Source: Pseudomonas abietaniphila (GTDB lineage: Bacteria > Pseudomonadota > Gammaproteobacteria > Pseudomonadales > Pseudomonadaceae). From it: DNA of 64,000 nucleotides. The position numbers and the translations under genes were made by a program. The stretch is taken from positions 3,162,001 through 3,226,000 of the forward strand of contig NZ_CP155619.1 of NCBI RefSeq assembly GCF_039697315.1, written 5' to 3'. The notes under the pieces were generated by a model, which saw only the letters and a program-made list of their open reading frames with translations, ran no database searches and was not told where the DNA came from. Positions 1 to 7,787 of the stretch are shown here, piece by piece (positions within the stretch are counted from its first letter, which is position 1; each line of letters opens with the position of its first letter).

Positions 1-432
1 ACGGCTTATCGGGCGCGTCGACCGTTTCATCCGCAGCGGTTTTTCGACTTCATCCATCAGCCGTGGACCAACGGAAAGCTGCTGCGCTCCAAAGGCTTTT
101 TCTGGCTCGCGAGCAAACATCAGGACGCGGGAAGCTGGTCACAGGCGGGCGGCTTGATGCGTCATGGGTTTGCGGGTCGCTGGTGGCGTTTCGTGCCGAA
201 GGCGCATTGGCCGCAGGATGAGGAGAGCACGCAGGTGATCATGCGCAACTGGCTCGCACAGACCGAGGATTGCCGTCAGGAGCTGGTCTTCATTGGCCAG
301 AACATCGACTTCGCTCAACTCACGGCTGATCTGGACAGCTGCCTGCTCACCGATGCGGAAATGGCGATCGGTGTCGAGGGCTGGCGCCAACTGGCTGATC
401 CGTTCGGCGACTGGTACGGCGACGCGGCGTAA
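1..432 (+). CDS. CobW/ZigA-type zinc metallochaperone GTPase, C-terminal part (5' end outside window)
   Basis: The open frame runs from base 1 to a TAA at 430-432, so only the last 143 residues are visible. The segment with RPFHPQRFFDF, GKLLRSKGFFWLA and a Trp-rich GRWWRFVP stretch is typical of the CobW C-terminal domain found in ZigA/YjiA-type GTPases, which bind zinc and are thought to deliver it to client enzymes in the cytoplasm. The GTP-binding half lies upstream of the window. A second, divergent CobW-type gene lies 570 bp downstream at 1001-1963, so two members of the family flank a Cys-rich secreted protein. Family assignment is firm; zinc as the metal is inferred from the family. 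Confidence 0.85.
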   Translation, partial: TAYRARRPFHPQRFFDFIHQPWTNGKLLRSKGFFWLASKHQDAGSWSQAGGLMRHGFAGRWWRFVPKAHWPQDEESTQVIMRNWLAQTEDCRQELVFIGQNIDFAQLTADLDSCLLTDAEMAIGVEGWRQLADPFGDWYGDAA

Positions 433-445
433 TGTAGCGGGGCAT

Positions 446-536
446 CTGTGGGAGCGAATTCATTCGCGAAGCGGGGGTACAGTCGACATGGCCATATCGC
501 CTGAAACATTTTTCGCGAATGAATTCGCTCCCACAG
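446..536. repeat. REPIN (GAATTCATTCGCG type)
   Basis: Two inverted arms, CTGTGGGAGCGAATTCATTC at 446-465 continuing to 470 and its complement at 512-536, are separated by about 41 bp. This is the usual architecture of a Pseudomonas REP doublet. It lies between the convergent cobW tail and the secreted-protein gene, and its arms match the element at 7674-7764. Confidence 0.9.
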
Positions 537-574
537 TGCTTTCTTTATGTGCGGGTTCACTTGCGTGCATCCGC

Positions 575-946
575 TCACTGCGCCTTCCACACACCCTTGC
601 TTTGCTGCTCGCAAAACGGCTTGAGAAACGCCGCATCGCTGGCGACGCCGTAATAGTGAATGTTCTGCCGATAAGGCATATTGGCAACTTGCGCGTTGCT
701 GCACTGGCCGAATGAACCCGACGGGCAGTGTTCCATGTAGGTGACTTCGACCTTTTGGTCCTTGAGCTGTGGTTTGCAGAAGCCGTCGTGAAACAGGTCG
801 GGCGGGATGTTGAGATTTTCCTGACAGACTTTCACGTCAAGCCGCTCGGCCTGGCTGTGAACCACGCAGGACTCAGCCCACGCTGCACTCGATGTCATCG
901 CCAACACCATCAACGCCAGCCGCACGGGCAGCCAGTTTGCTCGCAT
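575..946 (-). CDS. small secreted Cys-rich protein of unknown function
   Basis: The 123-residue product begins with a clear signal peptide (Arg near the N terminus, hydrophobic core, cut after AAWA at about residue 24). The mature part is about 99 residues with six cysteines, an even number that suggests disulfide bonds in the periplasm. The start is well supported: GGAGGT lies 5 bases upstream of ATG at 946. It sits between two CobW-family GTPase genes, so a link with metal supply is possible but is inference only. I do not recognise a functional family. Confidence 0.75.
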   Translation of the reverse strand: MRANWLPVRLALMVLAMTSSAAWAESCVVHSQAERLDVKVCQENLNIPPDLFHDGFCKPQLKDQKVEVTYMEHCPSGSFGQCSNAQVANMPYRQNIHYYGVASDAAFLKPFCEQQSKGVWKAQ

Positions 947-1000
947 CGATTACCTCCGTCTGCGCTCGTTTTCGGGAGCGACGTTCAAGAATGGCCGGAC

Positions 1001-1963
1001 ATGCTGCAGAACATTCCCACCCATGTCATTGCTGGCCCGTTGGGGGCAGGCAAGACCAGCCTGATCAAACACCTGCTGGATCAAAAACCGGCGAATGAAC
1101 GCTGGGCGATCCTGATCAACGAGTTCGGCCAAATCGGCCTGGATGCCGCGCTGCTGACCACGGCCGAGGATGGTATCGCACTTGGGGAAGTGGCTGGTGG
1201 ATGCCTGTGTTGCGTCAACGGGGCGCCGTTTCAGATCGGTCTGGGTCGCCTGCTGCGCAAGGCGCGGCCTGACCGGTTGTTCATCGAGCCTTCCGGTCTG
1301 GGTCACCCTGCGCAGCTGATCGCGCAGTTGCGCGAGGCACCCTGGGTTGGCGTCCTGGCCGTTCAGGCCAGTGTCATGGTGCTCGACGCGCAAGCGCTGG
1401 CGGCCGGTAAGGCCTTGCCTCAGACCCAGCAAGAAGCGCTGGTCGATGCCGGCCTGTTGCTGCTCAATAAAGCGGGTGGTCTGGATGAGGCTGCGCGGCG
1501 AAAGATTATTGAAGGTCTGCCTGCGCGCCCGGTGTTCTGGGCCGATCAAGCCGTATTGCCGCTCGCTCAACTGCCCGGTGTTGATGCGCGGGCGAATGAG
1601 GGTGTGGATAACTTCGTCGCCCCTAAGACACTGGCGCAGTTGCCGGCGGTCTGGGCCGATCCGCTAACGCCGATTTGCCTGAGTCAGGGCCAAGCTGAAG
1701 GTTGGAGCATCGGCTGGCGTTGGCATCCGGATCAGATATTCGATGCCTCGAAGGTTCAAATATGGCTGCAAAGCCTTGATTGGCGTAGGGCGAAGCTGGT
1801 TATCCACAGCTCGACGGGATGGGTGTCGGGGAACGCGCTGGAGGGCGGGGCGTTAACGTGGTCGCCGAGTGAGTGGCGCAAGGATTCGCGTCTGGAACTG
1901 ATCTTCGCGTCGCCGCAAGACGAGTCCGCGCTAACCGCCCAACTGGCAGCCTGCCTGGCCTAG
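1001..1963 (+). CDS. CobW-family GTPase (putative metal chaperone)
   Basis: The 320-residue protein has a P-loop GPLGAGKT at 12-19, the family metal-binding motif GGCLCC at 66-71, an EPSGLGHP stretch at about 96-103 and LLNKAG as the base-recognition loop. These are the marks of G3E/CobW GTPases that load or transfer metals such as zinc or cobalt. The frame is open upstream to 728, but ATG 1001 puts the P-loop at the usual distance from the start. The C-terminal domain is shorter and unlike that of the upstream ZigA-like gene, so the two are not recent duplicates. The metal is not predictable from sequence. Confidence 0.85.
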   Translation: MLQNIPTHVIAGPLGAGKTSLIKHLLDQKPANERWAILINEFGQIGLDAALLTTAEDGIALGEVAGGCLCCVNGAPFQIGLGRLLRKARPDRLFIEPSGLGHPAQLIAQLREAPWVGVLAVQASVMVLDAQALAAGKALPQTQQEALVDAGLLLLNKAGGLDEAARRKIIEGLPARPVFWADQAVLPLAQLPGVDARANEGVDNFVAPKTLAQLPAVWADPLTPICLSQGQAEGWSIGWRWHPDQIFDASKVQIWLQSLDWRRAKLVIHSSTGWVSGNALEGGALTWSPSEWRKDSRLELIFASPQDESALTAQLAACLA

Positions 1964-1969
1964 TACGGT

Positions 1970-1978
1970 TTATCCACA
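1970..1978 (+). promoter_or_regulatory. DnaA-box sequence TTATCCACA
   Basis: Exact consensus match in the 20-bp gap between the convergent CobW and DUF3301 genes. Another copy lies 170 bp upstream at 1800-1808 inside the CobW gene. Binding is not shown. Confidence 0.35.
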
Positions 1979-1983
1979 GCGGG

Positions 1984-2376
1984 TCATTGCTTCCACTTGT
2001 TGTGTTCCTGCCGCCATTCCGCGAGCTGAATGATCTCGGCGGTCGGTTTCGGATTCTTGATCTCGAACGGGTAGGGCGCCAGCTCGATCTGCGCAGTGTG
2101 CGCGCCGAACATCGTGATAGTACCGGGGTGACGCTGCTCGCCGGTCACGGTGAACTCGAAGTTATACACACGCGCCAGACGCTTTCGACCTTCGTTGTCG
2201 CGCTTGAACGTGATGCGACGCAGGGCAACGTTGCCGTCGAGCAATTCGATGTCCAGTTTGGCGCAGTGCTGTTTGACACGCTCCAGCGCCCGTTCACGCA
2301 GACCATGGGAATGCCACAGCCAAGCGCCAGCGGTCGCCAGCAGCATCAGGACGAATATGTTGCCCAGGGTCAGCAT
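1984..2376 (-). CDS. DUF3301 family membrane-anchored protein
   Basis: The 130-residue product starts with one hydrophobic segment (about residues 4-21) followed by a soluble part ending in EIIQLAEWRQEHNKWKQ. This matches the general form of Pseudomonas DUF3301 proteins. It is probably an inner-membrane protein with one N-terminal anchor. GGAG lies upstream of ATG 2376. The gene converges with the CobW gene, with 20 bp between stops. No function is known to me. Confidence 0.7.
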   Translation of the reverse strand: MLTLGNIFVLMLLATAGAWLWHSHGLRERALERVKQHCAKLDIELLDGNVALRRITFKRDNEGRKRLARVYNFEFTVTGEQRHPGTITMFGAHTAQIELAPYPFEIKNPKPTAEIIQLAEWRQEHNKWKQ

Positions 2377-2510
2377 GAAAAGAGAGCTCCAACAGAAGAT
2401 GTCCAGCTTAACTGCGTCAGGTGACTGACAGCCATAGTCCGAAAGCTTAATTTCGCTTCACTTCGTCCGGCTTCGCTACTACTGTGCTTTCCCGGCTTCA
2501 GGAACCTGTC

Positions 2511-3383
2511 ATGAAACGTTCGCCTCATCTACTCGCCATCCAGTCACACGTGGTTTTCGGGCACGCTGGCAACAGCGCGGCCGTCTTCCCTATGCAGCGT
2601 ATCGGCATCAATGTCTGGCCGCTGAATACCGTGCAGTTCTCCAACCACACTCAGTATGGACACTGGGCGGGTGAAGTGTTGGCGCCGCAGCAGATTCCGG
2701 CGCTGGTCGACGGGATCGCGGCCATTGGGGAATTGGGGAATTGCGACGCGGTGCTGTCGGGGTATCTGGGCAGTGCCGCCCAGGGACGGGCGATTCTGAC
2801 GGCCGTCGAGCACATAAAGCGCGCCAATCCCCGTGCGCTCTACCTGTGCGATCCGGTGATGGGCCATCCGGAAAAGGGCTGCATCGTGCCACAGGAAGTC
2901 AGCGATTTCCTGTTGGACGAAGCAGCGGCGGTGGCTGATTTTCTGTGTCCGAATCAGCTGGAACTGGACAGTTTCTCGGGTCGCAAGCCCTCGTCACTGC
3001 TCGACTGTCTGGCCATGGCTCGCGCGTTGCTGGCGAGAGGACCGAAGGCGATCATCGTCAAACACCTGGATTATCCGGGAAAGCCCGCCGATGGGTTCGA
3101 AATGCTGCTGGTGACCGAGCATGAGAGCTGGCACCTGCGCCGGCCGTTGCTGGCATTCCCCCGACAACCCGTGGGCGTGGGCGATCTGACGTCCGGGCTG
3201 TTCCTGTCCAAGGTGCTGTTGGGCGAAGACCTGCGCAGTGCATTCGAATACACCGCCTCGGCGGTGCACGAAGTGCTGCTGGAGACACAGGCGTGCGGCA
3301 GTTACGAGCTTGAGCTGGTCCGTGCACAGGACCGAATCGCGCATCCTCGGGTGAAGTTTGAGGCGACTCGGTTGCAGCCCTGA
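2511..3383 (+). CDS. pdxY: pyridoxal kinase PdxY
   Basis: The 290-residue protein phosphorylates pyridoxal to pyridoxal 5'-phosphate in the vitamin B6 salvage pathway. The ribokinase-fold features are present: a substrate-side N terminus ([18 protein letters not shown]), CDPVMG at 113-118 and the GVGD anion hole with catalytic Asp at 222-225, followed by LTSGLF. Length is as expected for PdxY. ATG 2511 has AGGAA about 6 bases upstream; the frame opens slightly earlier at 2484 without better support. It ends just before a REP-type hairpin. Confidence 0.93.
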   Translation: MKRSPHLLAIQSHVVFGHAGNSAAVFPMQRIGINVWPLNTVQFSNHTQYGHWAGEVLAPQQIPALVDGIAAIGELGNCDAVLSGYLGSAAQGRAILTAVEHIKRANPRALYLCDPVMGHPEKGCIVPQEVSDFLLDEAAAVADFLCPNQLELDSFSGRKPSSLLDCLAMARALLARGPKAIIVKHLDYPGKPADGFEMLLVTEHESWHLRRPLLAFPRQPVGVGDLTSGLFLSKVLLGEDLRSAFEYTASAVHEVLLETQACGSYELELVRAQDRIAHPRVKFEATRLQP

Positions 3384-3401
3384 CACAAACCGATTTTTTG
3401 T

Positions 3402-3423
3402 GGGAGCCAGCAAGCCGGCTCCC
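3402..3423. repeat. short REP-like hairpin after pdxY
   Basis: GGGAGCC and GGCTCCC form a 7-bp stem around an 8-base loop, 18 bp after the pdxY stop and between convergent genes. It resembles a REP half-element and may also act as a terminator, although there is no long T run. Confidence 0.6.
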
Positions 3424-3458
3424 GCAGAATCAATACGTAAGCGCCTGACGGCCTTTGA

Positions 3459-3944
3459 TCAAACCCCGTCTTCCCTGATTTCGCGATACCGCTTTTCAAG
3501 CTCCTGACGAATCTGGCGGCGCTGTTGTGCCTGCACGTAACGGCGCTTGTCTTCGCTGGTCTGTGGGCTCAGCGGCGGTACGCTCGCCGGTTTGCGTTGA
3601 TCGTCCACCGCCACCATGGTGAAGAAGCAGCTGTTGGTGTGACGCACCGAGCGCTCGCGGATGTTCTCGGTCACCACCTTGATGCCGACCTCCATGGAGG
3701 TATTGCCGGTGTAGTTGACCGACGCCAGGAAGGTCACCAGCTCGCCGACATGAATCGGCTCGCGGAAAATCACCTGGTCCACTGACAGCGTCACTACATA
3801 GCGACCGGCATAGCGGCTTGCGCAGGCATAAGCGACTTCGTCGAGGTACTTGAGAAGGGTGCCGCCGTGCACGTTGCCAGAAAAGTTGGCCATGTCCGGG
3901 GTCATCAATACAGTCATCGACAGCTGGGCGTTTCCGGGTTCCAT
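3459..3944 (-). CDS. acyl-CoA thioesterase (hotdog fold, YciA/ACOT-like)
   Basis: The 161-residue protein has the hotdog helix motif NFSGNVHGGTLLKYLDEVAY near residues 20-40 and a second strand pattern (VDQVIFREPIHVGELV), as in bacterial acyl-CoA hydrolases that release free CoA from acyl-CoA. A charged C-terminal tail (KRRYVQAQQRRQIRQELEKR) likely forms a helix. Start is ATG 3944 with only a weak GAG upstream. It is convergent with pdxY. Substrate chain length cannot be read from the sequence. Confidence 0.85.
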   Translation of the reverse strand: MEPGNAQLSMTVLMTPDMANFSGNVHGGTLLKYLDEVAYACASRYAGRYVVTLSVDQVIFREPIHVGELVTFLASVNYTGNTSMEVGIKVVTENIRERSVRHTNSCFFTMVAVDDQRKPASVPPLSPQTSEDKRRYVQAQQRRQIRQELEKRYREIREDGV

Positions 3945-4259
3945 AGCGTGCTCACGGTCAGTTGAGTCAGAGAAATTGGCACCTGTTTCGGTGCTCGATG
4001 CAGATTGGTCATCAACACCGACACTATCGGGACGCTGACAGTCGGGCTGCCGTCACGCCTGTTGCCTATCTGTTTCCATATATTGCACCGGCTTTATCCG
4101 GTTTTGTGCAGTGTTAACCTGCAAAAACCCTTGGATGGGGTATTTCCTGCGTTTTGATCAGCCTTTTCTGGCCCTCGCTGGCGACTTTTCGTACAGCGTA
4201 CGTCCGTCTTTTCGGCAGAAACGCGCATCTTCACGGTTCGTTACAAGGAGTCCGCGCTC
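3945..4259. other. intergenic region between divergent thioesterase and antiporter genes
   Basis: This 315-bp gap must hold the promoters of both flanking genes. I see no convincing hairpin, repeat or small gene in it; an AAGGAG Shine-Dalgarno sequence precedes the antiporter start at its right end. Confidence 0.5.
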
Positions 4260-6023
4260 ATGCATGCCATCAGTTTCATTCAGGACCTGGCCGTCATCAT
4301 GCTGGTGGCTGGCGTGGTCACTGTATTGTTTCACCGGCTCAAACAGCCAGTGGTGCTGGGGTACATCGTGGCGGGCTTTATCATTGGCCCGCATACGCCG
4401 CCGTTTGGCCTTATCCACGACGAGGAGACCATCAAGACCCTCGCCGAACTGGGCGTGATCTTCCTGATGTTCTGTCTGGGCCTGGAGTTCAGTCTGCGCA
4501 AACTGTTTAAAGTCGGCGCTACGGCGTTTATCGCGGCTTTTCTCGAAATCATGTTGATGATCTGGATTGGCTACGAGATCGGCCAGTTCTTCGGCTGGAG
4601 CACCATGGATTCGCTGTTCCTCGGCGCGATCCTCGCCATTTCTTCCACCACGATCATCGTCAAAGCGCTCAACGACCTGAAGATGAAGAACCAGCGTTTT
4701 GCGCAGCTGATTTTTGGCGTGCTCATCGTCGAGGACATTCTCGGCATCGGCATCATCGCATTGCTCTCAGGGATTGCCGTCAGCGGCACTGTCAGCTCTG
4801 GAGAGGTGTTTTCCACAGTCGGCAAGCTGTCGCTGTTCATGATTGTCGCGCTGGTCATCGGCATTTTGCTGGTGCCACGCCTACTGGCTTACGTGGCGAA
4901 GTTCGAAAGTAACGAGATGCTGCTGGTGACCGTGCTGGGCCTGTGTTTCGGCTTCTGCCTGCTGGTGGTAAAACTCGAATACAGCATGGTGCTCGGCGCG
5001 TTCCTGATCGGCGCAATCATGGCCGAATCGAAACAGTTGGCGAAGATCGAGCACTTGATCGAGCCCATTCGCGACATGTTCAGCGCGATCTTCTTCGTTG
5101 CCATTGGTTTGATGATCGACCCGCAGATCCTGCTCGATTACGCCTGGCCCATTGTTGTGATCACCGTCGCAGTCGTACTGGGCAAGATGCTTTCCTGCGG
5201 CTTGGGCGCCTTTATTGCCGGTAACGACGGCAAGACCTCGCTGCGCGTGGGCATGGGGCTGTCACAGATCGGTGAGTTTTCGTTCATCATCGCGGCGCTG
5301 GGGATGACGCTTCAGGTCACCAGTGACTTCCTTTATCCGGTCGCCGTGGCGGTGTCGGCGATTACCACGCTGCTCACGCCCTATCTGATTCGCTCTGCCG
5401 ACCCGCTTTCCCACAAGCTGGGCAGCATTGTTCCTGTCCGAGTCGGGCGGGTTTTCAGCCTGTACGGGGAATGGTTGCGCAGCATCCAGCCACAGGGTCA
5501 GAGCGCGTTACTGGCGTCGATGATTCGCAAGATCCTGCTGCAGGTCGGCGTTAATCTGGCGCTGGTGGTGGCGATTTTCTTCTGCGGGGCGTATTTCGCC
5601 GAGCGTATTGGTGACTATTTCAGCGAGTGGGTCAGCGAGGTAGGTCAGCAAAAAGCCTGGATATGGGGCGCTTCACTGCTGTTGTCGCTGCCGTTCCTGA
5701 TCGCGGCGTATCGCAAGCTCAAGGCGCTGTCGATGCTGCTGGCCGAGATGGGCGTGAAGCCGGAGATGGCGGGTAGACACACGGCGCGCGTGCGTCGCGT
5801 GATCGCCGAATTGATCCCGCTGCTGTCGCTGGTGGTGATTTTCGTGCTGATTGCGCTGCTCTCGGCGAGCATGCTGCCGACCAGCGAGTGGCTGCTGTTG
5901 ATCGTGCTGGTCGCTGCGGTGGTCGCTGCAGTGTTGTGGCGCTGGTTCATACGCGTGCACACGCGCATGCAGATCGCTTTGATGGAAACGCTGGGGAATC
6001 ACCAGGAGCCTTCAGAGCATTGA
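4260..6023 (+). CDS. CPA2-family cation:proton antiporter (KefB-like, no RCK domain)
   Basis: The 587-residue inner-membrane protein starts with a Na_H_exchanger domain of about 12 hydrophobic segments (residues ~5-380), including the CLGLEFSLRKL and GGAFLIGAI-like stretches typical of CPA2 carriers. Instead of the cytoplasmic TrkA-N/RCK domain of KefB/KefC it ends with further hydrophobic segments (residues ~420-570). It is a likely K+ or Na+/H+ exchanger; ion specificity is inferred from family only. AAGGAG lies about 9 bases before ATG 4260. Confidence 0.85.
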   Translation: MHAISFIQDLAVIMLVAGVVTVLFHRLKQPVVLGYIVAGFIIGPHTPPFGLIHDEETIKTLAELGVIFLMFCLGLEFSLRKLFKVGATAFIAAFLEIMLMIWIGYEIGQFFGWSTMDSLFLGAILAISSTTIIVKALNDLKMKNQRFAQLIFGVLIVEDILGIGIIALLSGIAVSGTVSSGEVFSTVGKLSLFMIVALVIGILLVPRLLAYVAKFESNEMLLVTVLGLCFGFCLLVVKLEYSMVLGAFLIGAIMAESKQLAKIEHLIEPIRDMFSAIFFVAIGLMIDPQILLDYAWPIVVITVAVVLGKMLSCGLGAFIAGNDGKTSLRVGMGLSQIGEFSFIIAALGMTLQVTSDFLYPVAVAVSAITTLLTPYLIRSADPLSHKLGSIVPVRVGRVFSLYGEWLRSIQPQGQSALLASMIRKILLQVGVNLALVVAIFFCGAYFAERIGDYFSEWVSEVGQQKAWIWGASLLLSLPFLIAAYRKLKALSMLLAEMGVKPEMAGRHTARVRRVIAELIPLLSLVVIFVLIALLSASMLPTSEWLLLIVLVAAVVAAVLWRWFIRVHTRMQIALMETLGNHQEPSEH

Positions 6024-6056
6024 GCTCTGAAGGCGCCACGACAGAGCGGGTCAGTC

Positions 6057-6464
6057 TCAGCTTTCCAGCCAGACGTCGCGCGCCCAGTGCCAAACCGATT
6101 CCCAGCTTTCTTCGGTGACGAGCTCTTCTTCGCCGGACCACAGCACCACGGTGCCGTCTTCCTCGACGCAGTAGTAATCTTCGCCGTCCTGACACAGAGG
6201 AATCAGCTCACGGGGTACGCCGATGTCCCACGCGGTGGCAGCGACTTCCGGCAAATACGTGTGCGAACCCGGATCGGTGACTGTCACGGGTTCGAGACTG
6301 CCGTAGACCACGTCGCTGACGGTCAGCAGAAATTCCTTGAAGACAAAAGGAATGTTGATGAACAGCTGTTCTTCGATTTCAACCAGCTGATCTTCATCCG
6401 GCAGCTCAAGCGGGACGGGAACCGGCTCATTGGCTTCACGGAGTTGTTCGATGACTTCTTCCAC
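6057..6464 (-). CDS. SMI1/KNR4 (SUKH) family protein
   Basis: The 135-residue acidic protein carries the SUKH pattern: an N-terminal helix with LPDEDQLVEIEEQLFINIP, FKEFLLTVSDVVYGSLEP, and a C-terminal EDYYCVEEDGTVVLW strand pair followed by a Trp-rich helix. SUKH proteins often serve as immunity proteins for polymorphic toxins, but this one has no toxin beside it and looks like a conserved housekeeping member. It lies downstream of the bidirectional terminator at 6545-6571. Confidence 0.8.
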   Translation of the reverse strand: MEEVIEQLREANEPVPVPLELPDEDQLVEIEEQLFINIPFVFKEFLLTVSDVVYGSLEPVTVTDPGSHTYLPEVAATAWDIGVPRELIPLCQDGEDYYCVEEDGTVVLWSGEEELVTEESWESVWHWARDVWLES

Positions 6465-6544
6465 GACGTGGATCCTCTAACGATTTGCGCGGGTTATACA
6501 GTAGCTCAAAGGCATCACCAAATTAACTTCGTACTCTAAAAAAC

Positions 6545-6571
6545 AAAACCCCGAAACAAGTTCGGGGTTTT
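6545..6571. terminator. bidirectional Rho-independent terminator
   Basis: AAAACCCCGAA (6545-6555) and TTCGGGGTTTT (6561-6571) pair around ACAAG, giving T runs on both strands. It lies 24 bp after the stop of the minus-strand Tim44-like gene, which it most likely terminates. Confidence 0.92.
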
Positions 6572-6594
6572 GACTAGAGCGGTGCCCCAGAGTT

Positions 6595-7446
6595 TCAGCC
6601 GTTCTGACGGATACCTGCCACCAGCCAAGGCTGGTTGTCGCCAGGCGCGCGTTCCATGTTCCAGCTTTCGCTGAACACTTCGCCCTGGTCGAAGCGCGAA
6701 GTCTTCGAGACGCCAGCGAAGGTCAGGGTCGCGATGGTCTTGTCGGCGCGATCGTCCAGACCGTCCAGTTGCACGGTCAGGTTGTCGATGTAGGTCGACT
6801 GGAAGCCATCACCCAAGTCCGCACGTTCTTTTTTCAAGAACTGCAGCATTTGCGGGGTCACGAACTCGGCGATCTTGTCCATTTCGTTCGCATCCCAGTG
6901 CTGTTGCAGCGACTGGAAGTGCGTGCGCGCGGCCTCAAGGAAACGCTCTTCGTTGAACCAGGCCGGTGCGTTGATCACTGGACGCGCCGCAGCCGCAGGC
7001 GAGCCACCGAACATCGAGTTGGTCTGTTGAGGCTGCTCGAAGGTTTCACGCTGGAAAGGCGCGCCGGCCGGAGCCATGTTCGGCTGCTGCTGTTTGCGTC
7101 GACGTGCCGCGATGAAGCGGAAGATCACGAAGGCGATGACGGCCATGATCAGGATGTCGAAGAACTGCATGCCCTGGAAACCACCGCCCATGAACATGGA
7201 GGCCAACAGGCCACCGGCAGCGATACCGGCCAATGGGCCCAGCCATTTGGAAGCACCGCCTGCAGCAGGAGCAGGACGGCCGGCGGCATTAGGCGCGGCG
7301 GCAGGAGCGGAAGGAGCTGTTTGGCGCGCCTGGTGACTTGGCGCGGAGCCCATGCTCTTGCCACCACCGAAACGCGCGGCGTTAGCATCCAGGCTCATGG
7401 TGAGCCCGATGACCAGCGCCAAAGCGATGCTTAGAAAACGTTGCAT
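6595..7446 (-). CDS. Tim44-like domain membrane protein
   Basis: The 283-residue protein begins with a signal peptide (MQRFLSIALALVIGLTMSL) and an Ala/Pro/Gly-rich segment. One or two hydrophobic segments follow (LLASMFMGGG, FDILIMAVIAFVIFRFI), then a C-terminal Tim44-like domain from about residue 145 (FLEAARTHFQSLQQHWDANE ... VAGIRQNG). Such proteins are inner-membrane and of unsettled function. ATG 7446 is chosen because it opens directly into the signal peptide; the frame continues upstream to 7518 without one. Confidence 0.85.
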   Translation of the reverse strand: MQRFLSIALALVIGLTMSLDANAARFGGGKSMGSAPSHQARQTAPSAPAAAPNAAGRPAPAAGGASKWLGPLAGIAAGGLLASMFMGGGFQGMQFFDILIMAVIAFVIFRFIAARRRKQQQPNMAPAGAPFQRETFEQPQQTNSMFGGSPAAAARPVINAPAWFNEERFLEAARTHFQSLQQHWDANEMDKIAEFVTPQMLQFLKKERADLGDGFQSTYIDNLTVQLDGLDDRADKTIATLTFAGVSKTSRFDQGEVFSESWNMERAPGDNQPWLVAGIRQNG

Positions 7447-7673
7447 ATTGGGAATTCCCGTTTGTGGATTGCACGCGCGCCATATTGAACAGGACAAATG
7501 TGTCTGACCAGCAACCATATGTTTCCGGCTTTTGCGTGGATCTTCAGAGCGCCCGTAATACTTGGGTTGTAGGCCGGTGAAGAAAGTTCTGTAGGAAAGA
7601 TGGGGGCCAGATGTAGGAATGCAAGTGGGAAGGGGTGTCTGGCGACTGATTTACCTGCTATCACGCGAACCCT
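7447..7673. other. intergenic region upstream of the Tim44-like gene
   Basis: Together with the REPIN that follows, this is a 341-bp gap between uvrD and the Tim44-like gene, both on the minus strand. The left part should carry the Tim44-like gene promoter. I could not fix a promoter or small gene in it. Confidence 0.4.
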
Positions 7674-7764
7674 CTGTGGGAGCGAATTCATTCGCGTGGG
7701 GTATGTCAGCCTCTGAATCTCTATCGGCTGTACTGGCCTCTCGCGAATGAATTCGCCCCCACAG
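7674..7764. repeat. REPIN (GAATTCATTCGCG type)
   Basis: Arms CTGTGGGAGCGAATTCATTC (7674 on) and TCGCGAATGAATTCGCCCCC ending ACAG at 7764 are inverted. Same sequence class as 446-536. It lies just after the uvrD stop. Confidence 0.9.
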
Positions 7765-7787
7765 ATTTGTGCGGTATCAGCGACGGA

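Noticed and set aside
728..1000. N-terminal extension of the second CobW GTPase
   Set aside because: The extension overlaps the oppositely oriented secreted-protein gene, and the P-loop is at the normal distance from ATG 1001.
6057..6464. SMI1/KNR4 gene as an immunity gene of a polymorphic toxin system
   Set aside because: No toxin, secretion or other immunity gene is near; neighbours are core genes.
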